Below are positions 8,671-15,252 of a stretch of DNA of 21,545 nucleotides, piece after piece. Both the position numbers and the translations under genes were made by a program. Position 1 is the stretch's first letter, and each line of letters opens with the position of its first letter. Source of the stretch: an uncultured Lachnospiraceae bacterium (GTDB lineage: Bacteria > Bacillota > Clostridia > Lachnospirales > Lachnospiraceae); NCBI GenBank assembly GCA_910588845.1, contig CAJURU010000041.1, positions 1-21,545 of the forward strand, in the 5' to 3' direction. Under the pieces are notes generated by a model. It saw only the letters and a program-made list of their open reading frames with translations. It did no database searches and was not told where the DNA came from.

Positions 8671-9806
8671 CTGCTTTCTATAAAGGCATAAACTTCTGCT
8701 TCCGTCTCGAGAATTTTCTCAACTTTGGGCTCGCTCTCATACTCACAATGTTCCATACACGCCTGAATAATCTCTGGAATCTGTAGAAATGGAATCCGCC
8801 CATTTAAAAACAACGATACGGCTTTTTCATTCGCCGCATTGTAAGCGGTAGGGATATTGCCCCCGCGCTCCATCGCCGTAAATGCGAGCCTAAGTCCCGG
8901 AAACGTTTCAAGGTCAGGCTCTTCAAAGGTCAGGCTGGTAAGCTGAAAGAAGTCCAGCCGCTTTCCTGACAGGCTGCGCCTCCTGGGATAATACAGCGCA
9001 TATTGTATGGGAAGGCGCATATCCGGTGTTCCTAGCTGCGCCATCACCGCGCCGTCTTCATACTCCACCATGGAATGAATGACGCTCTGCGGATGCACTA
9101 CCACCTGAATCTGATTCAACTCCACGTCAAAAAGCCATTTGGCCTCCATCACCTCTAACCCTTTGTTCACCATTGTTGCCGAATCAATCGTAATTTTTCT
9201 CCCCATCGACCAGTTGGGATGATTGAGCGCGTCCTCCACACGAATATGTCCAAGCTCTTCCCGCTTCTTCCCCCGAAAAGGCCCGCCTGACGCGGTCAAC
9301 AGTATTTTATGAATGTGATTGCCACGTTCTCCATTCAAAGATTGGAAAATTGCGCTGTGTTCACTGTCCACCGGAAGAATCGGCGCCTTGCACTCCCTGG
9401 CAAGCGGCATGATAATATGCCCTGCCGTCACAAGCGTCTCTTTATTGGCAAGGGCAATTGTCTTGCCCGCCTCAATCGCCGCTATCGTGGGGCGGATTCC
9501 CAACATACCCACAATCGCCGTCACAAGTATTTCTGCTTCCGGCATCACGGCAATTTCCAAAAGTCCATCCATACCAGACAGCACGGTTACTGGAATATCT
9601 TTTACCCGCTCTCTCAAATCTGCGGCGTCTCTCTCCTCCCATAAAACAGCCATCTTAGGTTTAAATTCTCGGATCTGCTCCTCAAGAAGCGATACATTTT
9701 TGCCCGCAGCTAAGGCCACAATCGCAAGATCCTTCTGCTCACGGACAATCTCAAGTGTCTGGGTGCCAATCGAACCGGTAGAACCCAACAAAGCAATTTT
9801 CTTCAT
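8664..9806 (-). CDS. dxr: 1-Deoxy-D-xylulose 5-phosphate reductoisomerase
   Basis: The 380-aa protein is Dxr/IspC, the first committed enzyme of the MEP pathway. It rearranges and reduces DXP to methylerythritol 4-phosphate with NADPH and a divalent metal. The N-terminus carries the NADPH loop GSTGSIGTQT (8-17). The metal and substrate site appears as VDSEHSAIFQ (around residues 151-160). Further conserved segments are the flexible-loop region HPNWSMGRKITIDSATMVNK and the KGLEVMEA helix. The fosmidomycin-sensitive active site thus looks complete. AAGGAG sits 7 nt before the ATG. It is 24 nt downstream of cdsA and abuts or overlaps rseP, so translation of rseP is likely coupled to dxr. Confidence 0.97.
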   Translation of the reverse strand: MKKIALLGSTGSIGTQTLEIVREQKDLAIVALAAGKNVSLLEEQIREFKPKMAVLWEERDAADLRERVKDIPVTVLSGMDGLLEIAVMPEAEILVTAIVGMLGIRPTIAAIEAGKTIALANKETLVTAGHIIMPLARECKAPILPVDSEHSAIFQSLNGERGNHIHKILLTASGGPFRGKKREELGHIRVEDALNHPNWSMGRKITIDSATMVNKGLEVMEAKWLFDVELNQIQVVVHPQSVIHSMVEYEDGAVMAQLGTPDMRLPIQYALYYPRRRSLSGKRLDFFQLTSLTFEEPDLETFPGLRLAFTAMERGGNIPTAYNAANEKAVSLFLNGRIPFLQIPEIIQACMEHCEYESEPKVEKILETEAEVYAFIESRW

Positions 9807-9830
9807 CTGTCTCTCCTTAATATCACACTG

Positions 9831-10631
9831 CTATAAGAACAATTTCGCCAGATAATAGACCATGGGAGCAGTGAAAATAACACTGTCAAATCTGTCAAGG
9901 ATTCCCCCATGCCCCGGAATCAGTTTTCCATAATCCTTAATGTCATAATTTCGCTTTATGGCAGAAGCCGCCAAATCTCCAATCATGGATACGAATGCGC
10001 CTACACCGCTGATTCCCGCCAAAATAAAGATATACGCTATGGTAAGGTTCATCTGTTCCCGGAACACCCAGCCATACAATACCGTTAAGAGCATGGCGCC
10101 CACAACGCCTCCCACAGCTCCCTCAATGGATTTCTTAGGACTTAACTTGGGCGCCATCTTATGTTTGCCAATAAGGACGCCAACGCAGTACGCACACGTA
10201 TCGCTGCCCCAGGAACATAAAAAAATCAGCCAGACAATATATACGCCCTTCGCCATCATTCTGGTCTGGTATATGCCAGACAACATCACGGCCACATAGA
10301 AAACTCCCACAAACGCAGCAAAGACCTGATCCGCCCTGTACTTGGGAAACTGCATAACATAAACTGCCATCACCAAAATCAAGAAACCCAAAACAAAAAA
10401 ATCTATTTCGGGAATAAAGGGAACGCCAAGATTCATATAGTATACCGCTACCGCCAAATAACCTGTCATTCCCAACAACGTCCGCTCTATATGAAAAACG
10501 CGGTAAAGTTCAGACAAGCCGACCATGGATACGGCAAAAAGCCCTGCCAACAAAACATCTCCGCCTGTTATCACCAACACAAGCGCAATTATCACCAATA
10601 CAATGCCGCTCAATAATCGTGTTCGGAACAA
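9831..10631 (-). CDS. cdsA: Phosphatidate cytidylyltransferase
   Basis: The 266-aa protein is an integral membrane CdsA. It makes CDP-diacylglycerol from phosphatidate and CTP at the inner face of the membrane and feeds all glycerophospholipid synthesis. About seven hydrophobic stretches are visible. The family signature is intact near the C-terminus: SMIGDLAASAIKR followed by KDYGKLIPGHGGILDRFDS (about 215-253). The start codon is TTG at 10631, giving the usual MFRTRLLSGI N-terminus. Its ribosome binding site (GGAGGAG) lies inside the last codons of uppS, whose stop is 4 nt before, so the two are probably translationally coupled. Confidence 0.96.
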   Translation of the reverse strand: MFRTRLLSGIVLVIIALVLVITGGDVLLAGLFAVSMVGLSELYRVFHIERTLLGMTGYLAVAVYYMNLGVPFIPEIDFFVLGFLILVMAVYVMQFPKYRADQVFAAFVGVFYVAVMLSGIYQTRMMAKGVYIVWLIFLCSWGSDTCAYCVGVLIGKHKMAPKLSPKKSIEGAVGGVVGAMLLTVLYGWVFREQMNLTIAYIFILAGISGVGAFVSMIGDLAASAIKRNYDIKDYGKLIPGHGGILDRFDSVIFTAPMVYYLAKLFL

Positions 10632-10635
10632 ACTT

Positions 10636-11343
10636 TTACTCCTCCTTTATCCCGCCATAACGTCTATCTCTTTTATTATAGTCCTCTATAGCTTTTACTA
10701 ATTCCTCTTTTGTAAAATCCGGCCAGGGAACCTCTGTAAAATATAATTCACTGTACGCAAGCTGCCATAACAAATAATTTGACAGCCGCCTCTCTCCACT
10801 GGTCCTTATTAGCAAATCCGGCGCCGGAATCCCGCACGTGTCAAGGTACGTTTCAAACTTTGCTTCGTCCAGAGCTTCCGGCTCAAACTGCTCTTCCTTG
10901 TAATCGGCAAGCATCTTTTTCATACCGCGCAGCATCTCATCGCGGCTGCCATAATTGATGGCAATCTGGAAGTTAAGCCCATCCTGATTCTCAGAGAATT
11001 CTTCCAGCTTATGTATGCTCTCCTGTATATCTGAATCTAATCCAGAAACATCTCCAATCACACGCACACGCATATGGTTTTTCTCGGCAGTTTTGATACA
11101 ATTTTTCATATAATTGCGCAAAAGTTTCATCAGCGCATTTACCTCATTCTGGGGACGCGACCAGTTCTCCGTGGAAAATGCATACACAGTCAGATATTTT
11201 ATCCCCAGATTCCAAGCTTCCCGGCAGATTACTTCTACATTCTTGGCCCCCTGCGTATGCCCATAATTCCTGGGCATTCCATGCTGCTTGGCCCATCTGC
11301 CGTTCCCATCTAAAATAATCGCTACATGTTGTGGAATTTCCAT
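10636..11343 (-). CDS. uppS: Isoprenyl (undecaprenyl) diphosphate synthase UppS
   Basis: A cis-prenyltransferase that condenses isopentenyl diphosphate onto farnesyl diphosphate to make the C55 carrier for peptidoglycan. I start at the ATG at 11343 (235 aa), because GGGAGGG lies just upstream and the protein then opens MEIPQHVAIILDGNGRWA with the catalytic Asp of the DGNGRWA motif. An upstream in-frame ATG at 11382 has no Shine-Dalgarno and would add 13 unrelated residues. Other family motifs are STENWSRP (about 70-77) and the C-terminal RTSGERRLSNYLLWQLAYSE segment. It is the first gene after the terminator at 11416-11438. I see no convincing promoter between the two (the best is TTGTTA-17-TAAAAG), so it may depend on read-through. 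Confidence 0.96.
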   Translation of the reverse strand: MEIPQHVAIILDGNGRWAKQHGMPRNYGHTQGAKNVEVICREAWNLGIKYLTVYAFSTENWSRPQNEVNALMKLLRNYMKNCIKTAEKNHMRVRVIGDVSGLDSDIQESIHKLEEFSENQDGLNFQIAINYGSRDEMLRGMKKMLADYKEEQFEPEALDEAKFETYLDTCGIPAPDLLIRTSGERRLSNYLLWQLAYSELYFTEVPWPDFTKEELVKAIEDYNKRDRRYGGIKEE

Positions 11344-11415
11344 GATTCCCTCCCTAATCTGCATTCCCCTTTTACTCTTCACGCTTTAGCGTAACAAGGT
11401 ATCTTCTATAAGATG

Positions 11416-11438
11416 AAAAAGCCAGGAACAAACCTGGC
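11416..11438 (-). terminator. Intrinsic terminator between frr and uppS
   Basis: GCCAGG (11421-11426) and CCTGGC (11433-11438) form a 6-bp GC-rich stem with a 6-nt loop. On the minus strand it is followed by TTTTTC, and on the plus strand by CTTTT, so it could work both ways. It lies about 40 nt past the frr stop codon and splits the cluster into an upstream part (to frr) and a downstream part (uppS to polC). Confidence 0.7.
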
Positions 11439-11478
11439 CTTTTATGCACAATGGATTGTCTGTATCAACAGGCAACTA

Positions 11479-12033
11479 TTATACAGTAAGAATCTCTTTT
11501 GTTTTCTCTTCTACCGCCTTATCGACCTTGGTAATATATTTGTCAGTCAACTTCTGCACTTCATCCTCTAACTGCTTAACTTCATCTTCAGAAACATCGC
11601 CTGACTTAGACATTTTCTTCAGAGAATCATTGGCGTCCCTGCGGATATTGCGGACTGCTACCTTGGCGTTCTCTCCTTTTTTCTTCACATCCTTCGCCAA
11701 ATCCTTCCTGCGCTCTTCCGTCAATTCCGGGAATGTCAGGCGGATTACCTTACCGTCATTCGTAGGATTAATTCCTAAATCCGACGTCATAATAGCCTTT
11801 TCAATCTCGCGCACCATATTAGGTTCCCACGGCTGAATCAAAAGCATACGCGGCTCAGGAACAGAAATATTTGCCACCTGTTGAAGCGCGGTAGGCGTTC
11901 CATAATAATCAACCCTTATTTTGTCCAACACATGAGGATTCGCACGTCCCGCACGGATAGAGCCAAATTCCTCCAGAAGATTGTCAAAAGATTTCTGCAT
12001 TTTATTGTCATAAAGCTGTAATCTCTCATCCAT
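11479..12033 (-). CDS. frr: Ribosome recycling factor
   Basis: The protein is RRF, which works with EF-G to split post-termination ribosomes. I use the ATG at 12033 (184 aa, the family length) because GGGAGG lies 10 nt upstream; an in-frame TTG at 12051 would include the ribosome binding site itself. Visible hallmarks are the long helical stretch with GSIRAGRANPHVLDKIRVDYYG (about 28-49), the domain II segment TALQQVANISVPEPRMLLIQPWE, the hinge, and the C-terminal three-helix bundle with PELTEERRKDLAK. A weak hairpin (AATCCC 12063-12068 with GGGATT 12075-12080) lies in the pyrH-frr gap just ahead of the ribosome binding site. It is the second gene of the classic pyrH-frr pair. Confidence 0.97.
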   Translation of the reverse strand: MDERLQLYDNKMQKSFDNLLEEFGSIRAGRANPHVLDKIRVDYYGTPTALQQVANISVPEPRMLLIQPWEPNMVREIEKAIMTSDLGINPTNDGKVIRLTFPELTEERRKDLAKDVKKKGENAKVAVRNIRRDANDSLKKMSKSGDVSEDEVKQLEDEVQKLTDKYITKVDKAVEEKTKEILTV

Positions 12034-12084
12034 AAAATAAATTCCTCCCAACCAAGATTTTCAATCCCCCAACAGGGATTCCCG

Positions 12085-12780
12085 TCAAATAATAACTTTT
12101 GTTCCAGAAAATTTACCGCTTATCGCTTTGACGATACTATTCTCCTCGTTCAAACCAAACACGTACATCGGCATCTTATTTTCCATACACATAATAGACG
12201 CCGTCAGATCCACCACTGCCAGTTTCTTATCTATAACTTCCTGAATTGAAACTTCATCATATTTCACTGCATCCGGATTCGTCTTGGGGTCTTTATCATA
12301 TACGCCGTCAATTGCCTTTGCCAATAGAATTCCGTCTGCCTCAATCTCCACGGCGCGCAAAACAGTCGCCGTGTCCGTTGAGAAATACGGATGCCCGGTT
12401 CCTCCCGCAAAAAAGCATACAATACCCTTCGTAAAGTATTTATTCACGCGATCTTTAGAAAAAAGCTTTGTAAAGGCCCCGCACTCAAAAGGCGTTAAAA
12501 TCTGCGTCATCATGCCAACGGAACGAAATATCTCAGAGACATAGATACAATTCATTACGGTCGCGAGCATACCAATTTGATCTGCTTTCGTGCGATCAAT
12601 GGTCTCACTCGTCCGTCCTCTCCAGAAATTGCCGCCGCCGATTACAATTCCTACCTGAGTACCGGCGTCCGTCAACTGTTTTACCTGTTTAGCGACAACC
12701 GTAACCGTGGCCTCATCAAAACCGGTGTGCTTTTCCCCTGCTAAAGCCTCTCCGCTCAACTTTAATATTATTCTTTTCAT
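12085..12780 (-). CDS. pyrH: UMP kinase
   Basis: The 231-aa protein is the bacterial hexameric UMP kinase of the amino-acid-kinase fold, which phosphorylates UMP to UDP in the cytoplasm. Landmarks are the N-terminal MKRIILKLSGEALAG phosphate loop, the GGGNFWRGR glycine-rich loop (about 48-56), GTGHPYFSTDTA (about 127-138) in the UMP/ATP site, and DGVYDKDPK (about 158-166). The length is slightly below the usual 235-240 aa, with all motifs present. AAAGG lies about 7 nt before the ATG. It commonly follows rpsB-tsf, but here it follows a bactofilin gene by 11 nt, so transcription probably enters from the envelope genes upstream. Confidence 0.97.
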   Translation of the reverse strand: MKRIILKLSGEALAGEKHTGFDEATVTVVAKQVKQLTDAGTQVGIVIGGGNFWRGRTSETIDRTKADQIGMLATVMNCIYVSEIFRSVGMMTQILTPFECGAFTKLFSKDRVNKYFTKGIVCFFAGGTGHPYFSTDTATVLRAVEIEADGILLAKAIDGVYDKDPKTNPDAVKYDEVSIQEVIDKKLAVVDLTASIMCMENKMPMYVFGLNEENSIVKAISGKFSGTKVII

Positions 12781-12791
12781 ATTTTGCCTTT

Positions 12792-13673
12792 CTATTTTGT
12801 GTCAAACAGGCTGTCCATATCAACTTCTGCATAGCACTGGGAACAGAAACCTTCAATCACTGCGCCATTATTAATCTGAACGGAACGCGATTTGATATTA
12901 CCCATTACAACTGCTGAAGTATCTACCACAACAGGGCCATGGACATCAATATCACCTTTGATTGCGCCGGCTATTACTGCGCTGGTTGCGACAATATTAC
13001 CAATTACAACAGAACCAAGGCCAATCTTAACAGTTCCGCTCGTAGAAATCTCGCCTTCTATTTTAGCTGAATCTGCAAAAAATTCTGCTGCCTGAGAGTT
13101 CCCCTGAATGCTTCCTGTCACAGTCATTTTACCGTTACATGTTACATTTCCTTCAATTTTGCCCTTTAACTCAAAGGAACCGGTAGACTGCAAGTCACCT
13201 CTCAGGGAAGTTCCTTCTGTAATTACAGTTACCTCATCCGATACATCATCTGGCAAATTGCTCATAGGCTCCATCGTTACTGCATTTTCTATATTTTCTG
13301 TATTCTCTGTACTCAAAACGGTATCCTCCTTCTGTCCGGCTTCTTCCGGTACAATCGCATTTTCTTTCTGTTCTTCCTGTATAATGTTCTTTGCTTTTAC
13401 CTCTGCTTTAGCATTCTTTGGCTTCTTCCCTGAATCTGTCGGGCTTTCCGGTGTGAGAATCATAGGTTCATCCTGCACGGCTTCTTTGCCTACCTTTTCA
13501 AAAAGTCCTTCCATTTTCTTTAACTCAGACTTAACATCCACTTCCTGCTCCAGCGTATTGACAACCAGGTCTGGCTGCATCTGCGCCGCTTCTTCTTTCA
13601 ATTCCGCCTCTCCCGGAAGCAGCTCGTTCACTGCCTGAGATAAGTCCTCCTTGAAATCTTTAAAAAAGCTCAT
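12792..13673 (-). CDS. Bactofilin family protein with long acidic N-terminal region
   Basis: Residues about 146-275 of this 293-aa protein show the bactofilin (DUF583) beta-helix pattern. It is a run of short repeats with alternating small and hydrophobic residues and regularly spaced glycines (for example GSFELKGKIEGNVTCNGK and VKIGLGSVVIGN). Bactofilins polymerise without nucleotide into membrane-associated filaments that position cell-wall enzymes. The first 145 residues are Glu/Lys-rich, low in hydrophobics and likely disordered, starting with a short amphipathic MSFFKDFKEDL that might touch the membrane. A CSQC pair (277-280) near the C-terminus is unusual and could bind metal or form a disulfide. 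GGAGG lies 7 nt upstream of the ATG. It follows a wall deacetylase gene by 46 nt and precedes pyrH by 11 nt. Confidence 0.9.
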   Translation of the reverse strand: MSFFKDFKEDLSQAVNELLPGEAELKEEAAQMQPDLVVNTLEQEVDVKSELKKMEGLFEKVGKEAVQDEPMILTPESPTDSGKKPKNAKAEVKAKNIIQEEQKENAIVPEEAGQKEDTVLSTENTENIENAVTMEPMSNLPDDVSDEVTVITEGTSLRGDLQSTGSFELKGKIEGNVTCNGKMTVTGSIQGNSQAAEFFADSAKIEGEISTSGTVKIGLGSVVIGNIVATSAVIAGAIKGDIDVHGPVVVDTSAVVMGNIKSRSVQINNGAVIEGFCSQCYAEVDMDSLFDTK

Positions 13674-13719
13674 ACATGTACCTCCATAAATTATTTTTCA
13701 TGTAAAATCATACAACAGA

Positions 13720-14760
13720 TTATTCTACATCTTCTGCTTTAATATGCTGTATGGGTTTTGTAGTATCATCAATCGGCAACAACTCTGCGCCTAACTCCTG
13801 CAACTGATCAATCATTGGCAAAAGCGCATCCACCGTAGTTGCCTTCGCAGAGGAATCGTGCATCAAAACAACAGATGTATCGTATTTCACCACATCATCC
13901 ATGACATTTGCTACCAGCTCATCCGGTGTGTATACCTGGCTGGTTGCATCACCGCTTACCACATTCCAGTCATAATAAGTAAGCCCCCGCTCTTTCACAT
14001 AGCGGATGAGCTCTTCAATGTTCACATTGCTGACTTTGTTGCTGCTCCCTCCTGGAAAACGCATAATTGTAGGCGTCACACCTGTAACCTCTTCCAGATA
14101 AGACTGTAAATGCTCCATATCTTCCTTAAATGCATCGAGCGATTGGTAGATTACGTCATATTTATGGGAAAAAGAATGCATACCAAGCGTATGCCCTTCA
14201 TCAACAATCCTCCGATATAGCGCTTTAGACTCCTCATCTTCCTGTCCAATCACAAAAAAGGTCGCCTTAATATTCCGCTCCTTTAAAATGTCCAAAATCT
14301 TGGCGGTATTCTCACTGGGACCATCATCAAACGTCAAATATACCTTGGGATGTTCCCCTTCTTCCAGGATATTGCCGTCAACTGCCGCCCCTTCTTCTGG
14401 TACACTTCCCACAGTTTGTTCCTCCGGCAGCAGTCCATCGCTCACTGGCAATTGTTCACCGTCGTTTGCCTGTGATCCTCCTTCTGCCGATGCGCCGCCA
14501 TCCAAAACTACGTCTGAAGCGCTCTCCGCACGGGAACCAGCGCTCTTCTCGTCATGTACCTGTGTAATTTCCTCTTTGGAAATCAACGCCTCATTTAATT
14601 TCTCTTCCAAAAAAAACACCTTCACCAATAAGGTGGCTATCAATACTGTCAATACTAAAATCCAAATTACTACCCCAACGACCATAAACATTTTCAGTCT
14701 ATTGACACGTTTACGTCTGGCCTGTTGTTCTCGTAATCCGCTCGCCACTTTTTCTTCCAT
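13720..14760 (-). CDS. Membrane-anchored polysaccharide deacetylase (NodB domain)
   Basis: A 346-aa carbohydrate esterase family 4 protein, probably a peptidoglycan N-acetylglucosamine deacetylase. It has a short basic cytoplasmic N-terminus, one TM helix (about 24-47), a Ser/Gly/Glu-rich spacer (about 50-135) and an extracellular NodB domain (about 138-335). All five catalytic motifs are visible: TFDDGP (143-148, with the catalytic base and a metal Asp), HSFSH (195-199, two metal His), RFPGGS (234-239), DWNVVSGD (264-271) and LMHDS (299-303). The catalytic set is therefore complete and the enzyme should be active. GGAGG lies about 8 nt before the ATG. Wall deacetylation usually gives lysozyme resistance, but the exact polymer cannot be read from the sequence. 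The neighbouring bactofilin could localise it (inference). Confidence 0.93.
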   Translation of the reverse strand: MEEKVASGLREQQARRKRVNRLKMFMVVGVVIWILVLTVLIATLLVKVFFLEEKLNEALISKEEITQVHDEKSAGSRAESASDVVLDGGASAEGGSQANDGEQLPVSDGLLPEEQTVGSVPEEGAAVDGNILEEGEHPKVYLTFDDGPSENTAKILDILKERNIKATFFVIGQEDEESKALYRRIVDEGHTLGMHSFSHKYDVIYQSLDAFKEDMEHLQSYLEEVTGVTPTIMRFPGGSSNKVSNVNIEELIRYVKERGLTYYDWNVVSGDATSQVYTPDELVANVMDDVVKYDTSVVLMHDSSAKATTVDALLPMIDQLQELGAELLPIDDTTKPIQHIKAEDVE

Positions 14761-14798
14761 GTATGGACCTCCTCGGTCATAAAAACACTGCTATGACT

Positions 14799-14807
14799 AT
14801 TGTATCA
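14799..14807 (-). promoter_or_regulatory. Extended -10 promoter of the deacetylase operon
   Basis: On the minus strand, TGATACAAT gives an extended -10 (TG-n-TACAAT), with a start near 14792 and a leader of about 32 nt. No good -35 is visible. A purine-rich, A-tract-rich stretch (about 14828-14905) lies upstream and could act as an UP element. Confidence 0.55.
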
Positions 14808-14827
14808 CATTTTTTTAAAAACGCATT

Positions 14828-14905
14828 AATAAATTTTGAAAAATATGTACTTTTTTTTCGCGATTTTCCCCTCTTTTTTCTGTTTTTTTCTTCTTTTTTT
14901 ATCTT
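14828..14905 (-). other. Purine tract upstream of the deacetylase promoter
   Basis: On the minus strand most of this stretch is A and G in runs (AAAAAAAG, GAAGAAAAAAA, GAAAAAAGAGGGGAAAA), broken by a CGCG at about 14860-14863. It lies in the 282-nt gap between copA and the deacetylase, which otherwise holds only the copA terminator and the extended -10 promoter. No gene is supported in the gap. It may bend DNA or bind the RNA polymerase alpha subunit. Confidence 0.4.
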
Positions 14906-14984
14906 TTATCAGAAAATAAATATAAAAAAATCTTACATACGACATAGCATACAAAAGTAAAAAAGCAAAAATTTCTAAATTAAA

Positions 14985-15012
14985 ACATAGAAAAGCCCCC
15001 ACAAACGGGGGC
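14985..15012 (-). terminator. Rho-independent terminator of csoR-copA
   Basis: GCCCCC (14995-15000) and GGGGGC (15007-15012) form a perfect GC stem with a 6-nt loop. On the minus strand it is followed by TTTTCTATGTTTT. It lies about 30 nt past the copA stop. Confidence 0.85.
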
Positions 15013-15042
15013 CCTATCGCTTCCACAAAGGAAGGTTTTTAT

Positions 15043-15252
15043 TTATTCTACAGACACAACCTTATAATCCTTATCTTCCACTGCCTTTCTGAGAACATCA
15101 TCGGAAATTGTTTCCGTTAAACTTATAATAGCCGTACCCGCCTCATGGCTCACCTGCGCTGTCTCCACTCCCGGAATCTCCTCTAAACATTTCTTTACTG
15201 CCGCCTCACAGTGTGCGCACATCATACCTTCAATTTTCATAGTTTTTTGCAT
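15043..15252 (-). CDS. Possible internally initiated CopZ-like copper chaperone (within copA)
   Basis: Inside the copA frame, the codons for KDKEEE contain a perfect AAGGAGG placed 8 nt before an in-frame ATG at 15252. Initiation there would give a free 69-aa protein. It is a complete single HMA domain (MQKTMKIEGMMCAHCEAAV...) with the CxxC metal site and the usual CopZ length. In many Firmicutes copZ is a separate gene after copA; here the layout looks as if the stop between them was lost while the copZ start signals were kept. That the start is used is an inference. The Glu/Lys-rich linker could by chance resemble a Shine-Dalgarno, since AAG GAG GAA is also a common codon string. Confidence 0.45.
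   Translation of the reverse strand: MQKTMKIEGMMCAHCEAAVKKCLEEIPGVETAQVSHEAGTAIISLTETISDDVLRKAVEDKDYKVVSVE

Noticed and set aside
14826..15026. A 66-aa minus-strand open frame over the copA terminator and purine tract
   Set aside because: It is Lys/Phe-rich low-complexity translation of A-tracts and runs through an intrinsic terminator.
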